Of a stretch of 64,000 bases of DNA, positions 18,414 through 26,825 are shown piece after piece (position 1 is the stretch's first letter; each line of letters opens with the position of its first letter). The stretch covers positions 930,001 to 994,000 of the forward strand of contig NZ_JADBGF010000001.1 in the NCBI RefSeq assembly GCF_014873495.1, read 5' to 3'. The notes under the pieces were generated by a model that was not told where the DNA came from, did not search any database, and worked only from the letters and a program-made list of their open reading frames with translations. The position numbers were made by a program, and so were the translations under genes. The DNA is from Streptomyces stelliscabiei. GTDB taxonomy: Bacteria > Actinomycetota > Actinomycetes > Streptomycetales > Streptomycetaceae.

Positions 18414-19241
18414 ATGTCGGAGGAAGTGGACCTCCCGCTGATCGAGGACCCGTCACAGGTCAGGCCCAAGGACGCACGGGCGATGTCGCGGCAGTTCTTC
18501 GACCGGCTGGCCGTGCTGGAGGAGGGCACGCACGCGTATCAGTACGTGCGCAACACGCTCATCGAGATGAACCTGTCCCTCGTGCGGTACGCGGCCTCGC
18601 GCTTCCGCGGACGCGAGGACTCCCTGGAGGACATCGTCCAGGTGGGCACGATCGGGCTGATCAAGGCCATCGACCGGTTCGAGCTGTCCCGGGAGGTGGA
18701 GTTCACCACGTTCGCCGTGCCGTACATCGTCGGCGAGATCAAGCGGTTCTTCCGGGACACGAGCTGGGCGGTGCATGTGCCGCGGCGGCTGCAGGAGGCG
18801 CGGGTGGAGCTGGCCCGCGCGACGGACGAGCTGCAGTCCCGGCTGGGCCGGATGCCGACGACACGTGAGCTGTCCGAGCTGATGTCGCTGTCGGAGGAGG
18901 AGGTCATCGAGGCGCGCAAGGCGTCCAACGGCTACAACACCTCCTCGCTCGACGCGGCCCTCACCTCCGACGGCGGCGAGGACGGCGACGCCGTACTGGG
19001 CGACCTCATCGGCGAGGAGGACCACTCGCTGCAACTCGTCGAGGACTTCCACTCGCTGGCGCCGCTGATCGCCCAGCTCGACGACCGTGAGCGGCGCATC
19101 CTGCACCTGCGGTTCGTGGAGGAGCAGACCCAGTCGCAGATCGCCGAGCAGCTGGGGGTGTCGCAGATGCATGTGTCCCGACTGATCAGCCGGATCATCA
19201 AGCGGCTGCGCACGGGGCTCCTCGAACCCGGTGTCGCCTGA
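18414..19241 (+). CDS. SigB/SigF-group RNA polymerase sigma factor
   Basis: A 275-residue group 3 sigma factor. Region 2 reads SLEDIVQVGTIGLIKAIDRFEL and TTFAVPYIVGEIKRFFRDTSW, region 3 reads MPTTRELSELMSLSEEEVIEAR, and region 4 ends with EEQTQSQIAEQLGVSQMHVSRLISRIIKRL. It shares region 4 almost exactly with the divergent sigma factor, so overlapping promoter use is likely. ATG 18414 is chosen because GGGGGAGG lies directly upstream. ATG 18366 (MAAVTALTTAT) is an alternative that adds 16 residues. A STAS gene follows after 116 bp. Confidence 0.9.
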   Translation: MSEEVDLPLIEDPSQVRPKDARAMSRQFFDRLAVLEEGTHAYQYVRNTLIEMNLSLVRYAASRFRGREDSLEDIVQVGTIGLIKAIDRFELSREVEFTTFAVPYIVGEIKRFFRDTSWAVHVPRRLQEARVELARATDELQSRLGRMPTTRELSELMSLSEEEVIEARKASNGYNTSSLDAALTSDGGEDGDAVLGDLIGEEDHSLQLVEDFHSLAPLIAQLDDRERRILHLRFVEEQTQSQIAEQLGVSQMHVSRLISRIIKRLRTGLLEPGVA

Positions 19242-19249
19242 TCGGGGCG

Positions 19250-19274
19250 GTGTGTCCGGACGATTCGCGGGTAT
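19250..19274 (+). promoter_or_regulatory. Candidate SigB-type promoter of the STAS gene
   Basis: GTGT (19250-19253), 15 nt, then GGGTAT (19269-19274) fits GNNT-N14-16-GGGTAY. The STAS gene starts 83 nt downstream. Confidence 0.4.
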
Positions 19275-19357
19275 GCGCACGGGCGCATCGCCGGGCGATG
19301 CGTCGAATCCGTGAATCGGGGCGCCCGTCCCGATCGGTAAGTGCCTTGGAGGCTCCT

Positions 19358-19762
19358 GTGTCCGTTGCCCAGAACCCGCTGTCGATCAAGGTCGACCTTC
19401 CTCGGGACGACGCCGTGCTGCTCACGATCGAGGGGGAACTGGACATCGACACGGCGACCGAGCTGCAACATCATCTGGCGAACCAGCTGCGCCACGGCCG
19501 GCGGCATTTCCTGCTCGACGTGTCGGCCGTCCCCTTCATGGACTCGTCGGGCATGAACATCATCCTGCGGACGTACCAGGAGGTGCGGCGGATCCCGGGC
19601 GGCGTCTATGTCATCGCCCCGACACCGGCCGTGCGGCGCATACTCGACCTGACCGGTGTCAGTCTCACCGTCGCCACGGTGGACAGTGTGGACGAGGCGC
19701 TGGCCGCCGTGGACTCCGGGCAGGTCGCCTCGCTCCCGGACGAACATCCGGCGCACGAATAG
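19358..19762 (+). CDS. STAS-domain anti-anti-sigma factor (RsbV type)
   Basis: A 134-residue single STAS domain. The central GELDIDTATELQHHLANQL and the phosphoacceptor segment FMDSSGMNIILRTYQEV match RsbV/BldG-type antagonists, where the first Ser of DSSG is phosphorylated by the anti-sigma kinase. The unphosphorylated form would bind the ATPase and free the sigma factor encoded just upstream. GTG 19358 is chosen because a TTGGAGG ribosome site precedes it by 5 nt. A SigB-type promoter candidate lies in the gap before it, which would give positive feedback. Confidence 0.88.
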   Translation: MSVAQNPLSIKVDLPRDDAVLLTIEGELDIDTATELQHHLANQLRHGRRHFLLDVSAVPFMDSSGMNIILRTYQEVRRIPGGVYVIAPTPAVRRILDLTGVSLTVATVDSVDEALAAVDSGQVASLPDEHPAHE

Positions 19763-19839
19763 CCGTTGACGATGCGTCGGCGCACCCGGCGGGCCGCGCA
19801 AGTCGGCCTTTTCCGTCGGTGCGTCAGGGCATACCCATG

Positions 19840-19869
19840 GCCAACAGTTGTCGTTTGACAACTATGGCC
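19840..19869. repeat. Inverted repeat AGTTGTC-GTTT-GACAACT
   Basis: Perfect 7-bp arms (19846-19852 and 19857-19863) extend, with a small bulge, to GGCCA and TGGCC. It lies between the STAS gene end and the end of the convergent MarR gene. The symmetric TTGTC/GACAA core looks like a MarR-type operator, but it could also be a terminator. Confidence 0.45.
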
Positions 19870-19944
19870 GGAAGGCAACAGAGTGGGCCGGGCCAAGAGC
19901 GTGGGAAGGGTTGGGATGAGGCTGTCGGACCAGGGCTTCGGTGG

Positions 19945-20421
19945 TCAGGCGCTCCGGACGGCGGCGTCGGCGTCGCCCTCGTGGATCTCCGCCGCCGCGG
20001 CGGCGCAGAACGCCTCCAGCCCCTCCAGCAGCGCGGTCCGCTTCCCGGCGGGCATCTGTTCCAGCACGGACCGCAGGGCCTGTTCACGACGGGCGCGCAG
20101 GTCCACCAGGAAGGCCTCTCCGCGCCGGCTGAGCCGCAGGCACAGCTCGCGCCTGTTCGCCGTACTGGCATGGCGCTCGACGAAGCCCACCGCTTCCAGC
20201 CGGTCACAGAGCCGGCTGGTGGAGGGCGGGGTGGAGCCGAGGGCGTCGGCGAGCATCCGCAGGTTGATGCCGTCGTTGTGCTCCAGGATGAAGAGCACGC
20301 GGAGCTGGGAGGCGGACACCGGAGCCGTCGAGGCGCGCCCCCACAGGACCTCCAGCAGCTCGGCCGCCTCGGAGGTCACACGAGCCACCTCGTCCGGCCG
20401 CGGGTTGGAGGAGGAAGTCAC
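19945..20421 (-). CDS. MarR-family regulator
   Basis: A 158-residue winged-helix regulator. The HTH is SASQLRVLFILEHNDGINLRMLADALGSTPPSTSRLCDRLEAVGFV, the wing follows in RRELCLRLSRRGEAFL, and helices for dimerisation lie at both ends. GTG 20421 is used, with GGAAGAG about 10 nt upstream. It is divergent from the GAF-PP2C gene at 20485, leaving only 63 bp for shared control. A second MarR gene lies at the other end of the stressosome operon and shares the SRLCDRLEAxG motif, so the two are probably paralogues. Confidence 0.82.
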   Translation of the reverse strand: MTSSSNPRPDEVARVTSEAAELLEVLWGRASTAPVSASQLRVLFILEHNDGINLRMLADALGSTPPSTSRLCDRLEAVGFVERHASTANRRELCLRLSRRGEAFLVDLRARREQALRSVLEQMPAGKRTALLEGLEAFCAAAAAEIHEGDADAAVRSA

Positions 20422-20484
20422 GGGCCCACTCTTCCAGGCATCCCGAACACTGTCAGCTCTGGAAAGAATGGCGTATCCGACATC

Positions 20485-21672
20485 GTGAACAGATCCGTGG
20501 CAGCCGAACGGGCACTTCGCTCCGCTGCTCCGCACCGCCTGCTGGACGCACTGCGCGAGGTACTCGGCGAGGACGCCTGGTCCGCGCGGGACGTCGAGCT
20601 GTACCTGGCCGACTACTCGCTCACCGCGTTGCGGCCGGTCTCCACACACCCCGACGCGCCGGAACCCCTGCCGATGCACGGCGGCCCGACCGGCCGGGCC
20701 TTCGGGTCGCAGGAGCCGTACCTGGAGAAGCGCGGCGACGGCCGAGTGCGGGCGCATCTGCCGGTGACCGTGCGCGGCGACCGGCTGGGCGTGCTGCGTC
20801 TGACGCTGCCGTCCGTCGCGCACGCCGAGGAGGGCCTGGCCGAACTGACCGAGCTGGCCGGAGTCCTGGCCCATGAGCTGGTCGTCGCGGAGCGCGACAC
20901 CGACCTGTACGTCCGTGCGCGTCGCTCCAGCAGGCTGACCCTGGCGGCGGAGATGCAGTGGCAGCTGCTGCCGGGCCGTTCCTCCACCACCGCGGAGTAC
21001 GCGCTCGGTGGCCAGCTGGAACCCGCCTACGCGATCTTCGGCGACAACTTCGACTGGTCCGCCGACGCCGACCATCTGATGCTGTACGTCACCAACGGCA
21101 TGGGCGAGGGCATCGAGGCCTCCCTGCTGACCAACCTGGGGATCAACGCGCTGCGCAACGCCCGGCGGGCCGGCGTGCCCATCGCCGAGCAGGCGGCCCT
21201 GGCCGACCAGGCCCTCCACGCCCAGTACGGCGGGGCCCAGCATCTGTCGGTGCTGCTGCTGGACCTGGACCTGGCCACCGGGCGGCTGAGCATCGTCGAC
21301 GCGGGCTCCCCCCGGATGCTGCTGCTGCGCGAGGGGAACGTCTCCGCGATCGCCCTGGACGCCCAACTGCCCCTGGGCATGTTCGAGGAGACGGAGTACA
21401 CCGCCCAGGAGCTTACGGTCGAGCCCGGAGACCGGCTCGTCTTCGTCAGCGACGGGGTGTACTCCGTCGCCACCCCCGCCGGGGAGCAGTACGGCGACCG
21501 TGCGCTGGCCCGCGCGGTCAACGCCACGCGGCTGCTGCCCGCCGCGGACGTCCCCGGCGCGGTGCTCAGGGAGCTCTCCGGTCACCGCGGCTCCCCCGTG
21601 GCGGACGACGACGCGCTCGTGGTCTGCCTCGACTGGTTCGGGCAGGAGGAGTCCGGCCGCACCTGCCCATGA
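20485..21672 (+). CDS. PP2C (SpoIIE)-like protein with an altered metal site
   Basis: A 395-residue protein with a GAF-like N-terminal half (about 10-140) and a SpoIIE-type PP2C-like domain (about 150-390). The first metal Asp region is IFGDNFDWS. The usual GDVxGHG motif reads TNGMGEG, so the metal-binding Asp is replaced by Asn (about 204). Later Asp residues in VSDGVYS and ADDDALVV are kept. It may have lost phosphatase activity or use a different metal arrangement. The start is the first GTG of the open frame that fits the domain. The ribosome site (GGAAAGAA) is distant. The rsbR-like gene follows after 59 bp. Confidence 0.75.
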   Translation: MNRSVAAERALRSAAPHRLLDALREVLGEDAWSARDVELYLADYSLTALRPVSTHPDAPEPLPMHGGPTGRAFGSQEPYLEKRGDGRVRAHLPVTVRGDRLGVLRLTLPSVAHAEEGLAELTELAGVLAHELVVAERDTDLYVRARRSSRLTLAAEMQWQLLPGRSSTTAEYALGGQLEPAYAIFGDNFDWSADADHLMLYVTNGMGEGIEASLLTNLGINALRNARRAGVPIAEQAALADQALHAQYGGAQHLSVLLLDLDLATGRLSIVDAGSPRMLLLREGNVSAIALDAQLPLGMFEETEYTAQELTVEPGDRLVFVSDGVYSVATPAGEQYGDRALARAVNATRLLPAADVPGAVLRELSGHRGSPVADDDALVVCLDWFGQEESGRTCP

Positions 21673-21731
21673 GTTCGACCGACAGGCGTTTCCCGCAGAG
21701 GGGAGGCGCACCAGTATGTGAGGAGAGATCC

Positions 21732-22631
21732 GTGCCGGAACAGGACACGGCAGACCGGCAGTTGACCCCGGCACAGGAGGTGGCGGAGTTCCTGCGCAGC
21801 CGCCAGGAACAGATCGCGCAACGCTGGGCCGACGCGGCGCTGTTCCGCACCGTCTTCACCCACTCCCGGGACGAGGCGGTGGAGGCGGGCCGGGCCGTCG
21901 TGGACGCCCTCGCCGCCGTGGCCGCCGCCGAGAACGTCGAGGACGCGGAGTCCGGCGGCTTCCACGTCGTGCGCGAACAGCTCGCGCGGACGGCCGCCGC
22001 CCGGGCGCGGGCGGGCTCCACCGTCACACAGATCTCCGCCGAGGTGGACGCGCTGCGGCCACCCGTGACCGAGCTGCTGGTCGCCGAGTTCGCCGCCGCG
22101 CCGGCCACGCATCTGCGGGAGTGCACCACGACACTGACGGTCCTGATGGGCACCCTGCGTCTGGTGGTGCTGGAGACGGCGCTGAGCGAGGGCGAGGAAC
22201 TCATCCACCGGCAGCGTCTGCAGCTGATGGAGGTCGCCACGCCGGTGATCAGCCTGTGGGAGGGCATCGTCGCCGTCCCCCTGATCGGCACCCTGGACAG
22301 CGCGCGCAGCCAGGTGGTGATGGAGCGGCTCCTCGACTCGATCGTCGAGCAGCACGCCCGGTTCGCCATCCTGGACATCACCGGGGTCCCGACCGTCGAC
22401 TCCCTGGTGGCCCAGCACCTCATGAAGACCGTGGCGGCGGCGCGGCTGATGGGAGCCGAGTGCATCGTCTCCGGCATCCGGCCGCCGATCGCGCAGACCA
22501 TCGTCCACCTGGGCATCGACCTCAGCTCGGTGCTCACCCGCACGAGCCTCGCGGACGCCCTGGCCTACGCGCTGCGCGAGCTGGGCACGGACATCGTGCC
22601 CCGCGACCCGGCAGGTTCGGGGCGCAGGTGA
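21732..22631 (+). CDS. rsbR: RsbR-type stressosome protein
   Basis: A 299-residue protein with an N-terminal RsbRD-like helical domain (about 10-160) and a C-terminal STAS domain (about 165-285). The STAS signature is PLIGTLDSARSQVVMERLL and LDITGVPTVDSLVAQHLMKTVAAARLMGAECIVSGIRP. RsbR proteins form, with RsbS, the stressosome core that traps the kinase RsbT. In Bacillus RsbR the second phospho-site is Thr in VDTxVAxHL, whereas here it is Ser. GTG 21732 follows AGGAGAG. The stop overlaps the next start by 4 bp, which signals translational coupling. Confidence 0.88.
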   Translation: MPEQDTADRQLTPAQEVAEFLRSRQEQIAQRWADAALFRTVFTHSRDEAVEAGRAVVDALAAVAAAENVEDAESGGFHVVREQLARTAAARARAGSTVTQISAEVDALRPPVTELLVAEFAAAPATHLRECTTTLTVLMGTLRLVVLETALSEGEELIHRQRLQLMEVATPVISLWEGIVAVPLIGTLDSARSQVVMERLLDSIVEQHARFAILDITGVPTVDSLVAQHLMKTVAAARLMGAECIVSGIRPPIAQTIVHLGIDLSSVLTRTSLADALAYALRELGTDIVPRDPAGSGRR

Positions 22632-23068
22632 GCGGCGATCTCTTCGCCGCGTACGGCGGTCCGTCCTCCTACGGGACGCCCGTGCCGGTGCTCAAGCTCG
22701 GCAACGTGCTCCTGGTGTCCCTCCAGGGCGACCTGCACGACGGTGCGGCGGAGCAGCTCCAGCAGGACATCAGCTCCACCGTGGCGCGCAGCGGCGCCAC
22801 GGGCGTGGTCATCGACCTCTCCGGTGTGGAGATGGTGGACTCGTTCCTGGGCCGGGTGCTCGGCGACATCGCCGCCCAGACGAGTCTGCTCGCCGCCGGG
22901 ACGGTGGTCTCGGGCATGCGTCCGGCCGTCGCGATCACCCTGGTGGAGCTGGGTCTCACCCTGCCGGGGCTGCGTACCGCGCTCAGCACCGAGGACGCGT
23001 TCCGTCTCCTCGGCGAACCGCATCCGACCTATCCCCGCCGAGGACACGCCCGCCAGGAGAGTCCGTGA
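22628..23068 (+). CDS. rsbS: RsbS-type stressosome scaffold protein
   Basis: A 146-residue single STAS protein: PVLKLGNVLLVSLQGDLHDGAAEQLQQDI, then VIDLSGVEMVDSFLGRVLGDIAAQTSLL. The Ser of VDSFLGRVLG corresponds to the RsbS Ser phosphorylated by RsbT. It builds the icosahedral stressosome with RsbR. GTG 22628 overlaps the rsbR stop (GTGA) and follows a GGGGCGCAG. The C-terminal tail of about 15 residues is Arg/Pro-rich and not part of the STAS fold. Confidence 0.88.
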   Translation: MSGDLFAAYGGPSSYGTPVPVLKLGNVLLVSLQGDLHDGAAEQLQQDISSTVARSGATGVVIDLSGVEMVDSFLGRVLGDIAAQTSLLAAGTVVSGMRPAVAITLVELGLTLPGLRTALSTEDAFRLLGEPHPTYPRRGHARQESP

Positions 23069-23508
23069 TGCAGACCGTCGGCGGCCTCTCCGCCTGCCTG
23101 CCGATCCGCTCGGATCTCGATCTGGTGTGGGTACGTCAGCATGTGCGACAGGCGGCCGCCCAGCTCGGCTTCGGTCTGGTCGAGCAGACCAAACTCGTCA
23201 CCGCGGCCAGCGAACTGGCCCGCAACACCCTGGTCCACGGCGGCGGGGGACAGATGGAGTGCGAGCCCGTGGACCGGGGCGGCGCACGCGGACTGCGCCT
23301 GGTCTTCAGCGACGAGGGACCGGGCATCCCGGACCTCGACCAGGCCCTCATCGACGGCTACACCTCCGGCGAGGGCCTCGGTATGGGCCTCGGCGGCGCC
23401 CGGCGGCTGGTCCACGAGTTCGCCATCGACAGCCGCCCCGGCTCGGGTACCGCCGTCACGGTGACCTCCTGGACGGCGGGTGCGCCGCGCCCCCGCGAGG
23501 AGCGGTGA
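23068..23508 (+). CDS. rsbT: RsbT-type serine kinase
   Basis: A 146-residue GHKL ATPase domain. The N box is VTAASELARNTLVHGGGG, then LRLVFSDEGPGIPDLDQALIDGYTSGEGLGMGLGGARRLVHEF with the G1 and G2 boxes. RsbT phosphorylates RsbS and RsbR, leaves the stressosome and activates the RsbU-type phosphatase. The ATG overlaps the rsbS stop (ATGA). A GTG 3 nt earlier is possible, and AGGAGAG precedes both. The order R-S-T matches the Bacillus module. Confidence 0.9.
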   Translation: MQTVGGLSACLPIRSDLDLVWVRQHVRQAAAQLGFGLVEQTKLVTAASELARNTLVHGGGGQMECEPVDRGGARGLRLVFSDEGPGIPDLDQALIDGYTSGEGLGMGLGGARRLVHEFAIDSRPGSGTAVTVTSWTAGAPRPREER

Positions 23509-24578
23509 TGCCGCGCGTCTGGGAGGTTCCGGTGCACGACTCCACCCGGGTGCGTGACGCCCGGGTGGCCGCCGAGGCCGCGGCGGCACGGGCCGGGCTG
23601 GACGCGGACCGTGCCGCCGGCTGCGCGCTGGTGGCCACCGAGCTGGCGACGAACCTGCTCAAGCACGCCGGTGGCGGGCTGATACTGCTGGACGTCGTCT
23701 CCCGGCCCGCGCCGGAGCGGGCGGACGGCGCGGCCCCCCTGGTGCAGATCGTCGCGATCGACCACGGTCCGGGGGTACGCGACGTGGCGGGCGCGCTGCG
23801 CGACGGTTTCTCCACGACGTCCTCGCTCGGGGCGGGCCTCGGCACCTGCCGCCGGGTCGCCGACGACTTCGACCTGCACAGCACGGTCGGCCGGGGCACC
23901 GTCGCCCTGGCCCGGCTCGGCGCGCGGCCCCGCCGCCGCGCCGGCGCGGCCCCCTCCCCCACCGGGGCCCTGCGCGCCGGAGGCGTCAACGTGCCCTTCG
24001 CCGGGGCCGAGTTCTCCGGCGACGCCTGGGCCTGGGTCCGGGAGGGCGACCTCGTCACACTGATGCTGGCCGACGGTCTGGGCCACGGCGTGGCGGCCGC
24101 CCGCGCCTCCTCCGCGGCCGTGGAGCAGCTGTACCGGGCGCCCGGGCTGCCCCCCGCCCAGCTGCTGCGGCGGCTGGAGGGCGCGCTGCGCGACACCCGG
24201 GGCGCCGCCGTCGCCGTCGCCCAACTCGACGTCGCCGAGGGCAGGCTGCTGTTCTCCGGCATCGGCAACATCGGGGCGCGGCTGCGCACCGGCGCGCACT
24301 GGCAGCCGCTGCTGTCACGGCCCGGCATAGTCGGCGCCCACCGGGCCGCCCACCTCCCGCAGCACACGGCGGACTGGGGGGACGACTGCCTGCTCGTGCT
24401 GCACAGCGACGGTCTGCCCAGCCGCTGGAGTCCCGGACCCGCCGCCCACAGTCCCTCCCTCGACCCCGCTGTGATCGCCGCCGTGATCGTGCGCGACGCG
24501 AGCAGCCCCGCCCGGCCGGTACGCGACGACACCACCGTCGCCGTACTGAGCCCCTCCCCGCCGGACCGCTTTCCATGA
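23508..24578 (+). CDS. RsbX-like fusion: ATPase domain plus PP2C domain
   Basis: A 356-residue protein with two domains. Residues 1-145 form a GHKL ATPase-like domain (LVATELATNLLKHAGGG, AIDHGPGVRDV, SSLGAGLGTCRRVADDF). Residues about 160-350 form a small SpoIIE/RsbX-like PP2C domain (FSGDAWAWV, LADGLGHGVAAA, LHSDGLPSRW, DDTTVAVL). RsbX resets the stressosome by dephosphorylating RsbS and RsbR. Here that function is fused to a kinase-like domain, so one chain may carry both opposing activities, which is inference. ATG 23508 overlaps the rsbT stop and follows GAGGAGCGG. Confidence 0.85.
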   Translation: MPRVWEVPVHDSTRVRDARVAAEAAAARAGLDADRAAGCALVATELATNLLKHAGGGLILLDVVSRPAPERADGAAPLVQIVAIDHGPGVRDVAGALRDGFSTTSSLGAGLGTCRRVADDFDLHSTVGRGTVALARLGARPRRRAGAAPSPTGALRAGGVNVPFAGAEFSGDAWAWVREGDLVTLMLADGLGHGVAAARASSAAVEQLYRAPGLPPAQLLRRLEGALRDTRGAAVAVAQLDVAEGRLLFSGIGNIGARLRTGAHWQPLLSRPGIVGAHRAAHLPQHTADWGDDCLLVLHSDGLPSRWSPGPAAHSPSLDPAVIAAVIVRDASSPARPVRDDTTVAVLSPSPPDRFP

Positions 24579-26320
24579 CACGTACCTGGCATGTCAGCTC
24601 CGTCACCGACGCCGCCCGGGCCCGTATCGCCACCGCGCGGCTGGCCACCGCGCACGGGGTCTCCGCGACCGACCGGGCGCGGCTGGTGTCGGTGCTCTCC
24701 GCACAGCTGCGGCAGTGCCTCACCAAGGGGGGCACGTGGCTGCTGACCGCCCGGGTCACGACGGTGGGGCCCGGTGGCAGCCGGTTGCTGGTCGAGGTGA
24801 CGTCGGCGAACCGGCGGCCGGGCGAGTTCCGGCAGCCGTGGCGGCTCACGGTCGCCTGTTCGGGGGAGGGGCGCCTGCCGGACAGCGGGCACGTGCCGGG
24901 TGATCCGGAGACGCTCGCGGAGGCCCTGTTCGGGGCCGACGAGGACGCCGCGCTGCTGCTGGAGAAACTCGACGAGCAGGAGGCGCTGGTCGCCTTCCAC
25001 CGTGAGGAGCTCCACCAGACCAACCAGGGCGTCCTCGCCCTGCACGCCGAGCTGGACGCGGCCGGCGTCGCGCAGCGCGAACTGTTCGCCGCCGAGCAGA
25101 AGGCCCGTGAGGAGGCCGAGAACGCGCGCGGCCGGCTCACCTTCCTCGCCGACGCCAGCGCCGCTCTGACCGCTTCCCTCAACCCCGACGCGATCGTGCG
25201 GCTGCTGCCCACCCTCCTGGTCCCCCGGTACGCGCACACCGCCGACGTATGGCTGTTCGACGGGGAGGGCGATCTGGCCCGGGGCGGCCCGCGACCGGCC
25301 GCCGCCGTCGTCGCGGCCCGCCGCGGGCGTCCTCAGTACGCCGCCGACCACCCCGGCGGGCTGCCCGGCGTCGACGACCATCCGCCCTCGGCGCTCGCCC
25401 CCGCCCGGCCCCTGCTGTGCGTGCCGCTGGTGACCCGGGGCGCGCCCCTCGGGGTGCTGACGCTGTCCCCGCCGAACGACCAGCGGTGGGACGCCCACGA
25501 CGCCGTGATGCTGATCGAGCTGGCCCGGCGCGCCGGTGTGGCGCTGGAGAACGCCCGCCGCTTCGAGCACAACCGTGACATCGCCGAGACCCTGCAGCGC
25601 GCCCTGCTCACCGAGCTGCCCACCACCCCGGGGCTACGGCTCGCCGCCCGCTATCTGCCGGCCACCCGGGGCCTGAACATCGGCGGCGACTGGTACGACG
25701 CCTTCCGTCAGCCCGACGGCAGCCTGATCACCGTCATCGGCGACGTCACCGGGCACGGTCTGCGCGCCGCGGTGATGATGAGCCAGCTGCGCACCGCGCT
25801 GCGCGCCTACGCCGTCGACGGCAAGACCCCCGGACAGCTCCTGACCCGTCTCCATCTGTTCCTGCACCATCTGCAGCCCGACCTGTACGCCACCGCCGTC
25901 ATCGCCCGGTTCCATCCGAGCGAGCCCACCCTCACCTGGGCCGCCGCGGGGCATCCGCCGCCCGTGCTGCGTTCGCCCGACGGGCGGGTGCGGATCCTGG
26001 ACGCCAAACCCGGTGCGATGCTCGGCATCCCTCTCCATCAGGAGATCCCCGACCACACCGTGCCGCTGCCGCCCGGCTCGACCCTGGCCCTCTACACGGA
26101 CGGGCTGGTGGAGCGCCGCGCCCAGGGCATCGACCCGGGCATCGAGCGGCTGGCGACCACCCTCGAAGGCCTTCCCTCGGCGACGCTCGACGACGATGTC
26201 GCGGAATCGGCCGACCGGCTGCTCGAGCCGCTGCTGGACGACGAGCACGAGGACGACGTGTGCCTGCTGCTCTGCCATGTGCACAGTGACGGCGGGCGGA
26301 TCGCGGCGCGGGTCAGCTGA
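24575..26320 (+). CDS. RsbU-like GAF-PP2C phosphatase with degenerate ATPase-like N-terminus
   Basis: A 581-residue protein. The first 100 residues resemble a worn GHKL ATPase domain (SSVTDAARARIATARLATAHG, then RLVSVLSAQLRQCL) without clear N or G boxes. A coiled coil (about 135-195), a GAF domain (about 195-330) and a SpoIIE-type PP2C domain (about 340-570) follow, with intact metal motifs GGDWYDAF, IGDVTGHG, LYTDGLVE and EDDVCLL. As the last gene of the coupled rsbRST unit, it is the likely target of RsbT and would dephosphorylate a RsbV-type STAS protein. ATG 24575 overlaps the previous stop (ATGA). Confidence 0.87.
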   Translation: MTRTWHVSSVTDAARARIATARLATAHGVSATDRARLVSVLSAQLRQCLTKGGTWLLTARVTTVGPGGSRLLVEVTSANRRPGEFRQPWRLTVACSGEGRLPDSGHVPGDPETLAEALFGADEDAALLLEKLDEQEALVAFHREELHQTNQGVLALHAELDAAGVAQRELFAAEQKAREEAENARGRLTFLADASAALTASLNPDAIVRLLPTLLVPRYAHTADVWLFDGEGDLARGGPRPAAAVVAARRGRPQYAADHPGGLPGVDDHPPSALAPARPLLCVPLVTRGAPLGVLTLSPPNDQRWDAHDAVMLIELARRAGVALENARRFEHNRDIAETLQRALLTELPTTPGLRLAARYLPATRGLNIGGDWYDAFRQPDGSLITVIGDVTGHGLRAAVMMSQLRTALRAYAVDGKTPGQLLTRLHLFLHHLQPDLYATAVIARFHPSEPTLTWAAAGHPPPVLRSPDGRVRILDAKPGAMLGIPLHQEIPDHTVPLPPGSTLALYTDGLVERRAQGIDPGIERLATTLEGLPSATLDDDVAESADRLLEPLLDDEHEDDVCLLLCHVHSDGGRIAARVS

Positions 26321-26738
26321 CGGATCCCCCGAGGGCCCGCAGCGTCTGCTCGACCCGGGCGCGCTCGGCGGCCGGCATCGCGGCCAGGACGTCGGCCAGA
26401 CGCGCCGACAGGCGCCCGGTGAGGTCGGCGAGGAACCCGTGTCCGCGCTCGGTGACCATCAGGTGCACCTCGCGCCGGTCGTCGAAACGGACGCCCCGGC
26501 GGAGCAGGCCCGCCGCTTCGAGCCGGTCGCAGAGCCGGCTGGCCGTGGGCAGGCCCACCGCGAGCTGCTCGGCCAGGGCGGTCAGGTTCAGCTCGGGCTG
26601 CCCGCGTACGGCGCGCAGCGCCAGTATCTGTCTCGGGGACAGCCGGGGGGAGACGTCGCCGACGGCCGAGAACCACAGGGGCACCAGGTTCTCCACGGCG
26701 TCGAGGAGCTGCCGGTCGATGTCGTGGGGGCCCGTCAT
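26313..26738 (-). CDS. MarR-family regulator
   Basis: A 141-residue winged-helix regulator with LSPRQILALRAVRGQPELNLTALAEQLAVGLPTASRLCDRLEAAGLL and the wing RREVHLMVTERGHGFL. Its last 8 bp overlap the end of the convergent RsbU-like gene. It resembles the MarR gene at the other end of the operon (shared SRLCDRLEAxG). Both probably respond to the same or related signals and may control the stressosome operon, but no clear operator was found in front of this gene. Confidence 0.82.
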   Translation of the reverse strand: MTGPHDIDRQLLDAVENLVPLWFSAVGDVSPRLSPRQILALRAVRGQPELNLTALAEQLAVGLPTASRLCDRLEAAGLLRRGVRFDDRREVHLMVTERGHGFLADLTGRLSARLADVLAAMPAAERARVEQTLRALGGSVS

Positions 26739-26825
26739 GCGGGGGGCCTACCCGAAGTGCCCGGGAGTACACGGGTGTCCTTCCGTGCCTCCCGCGTCCC
26801 CGGTCCGCCCGCCGGGCGGATGCCA

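Noticed and set aside
19945..21774. Long leftward extension of the MarR gene
   Set aside because: Only the last 158 codons match MarR. The rest is antisense to the PP2C-like gene.
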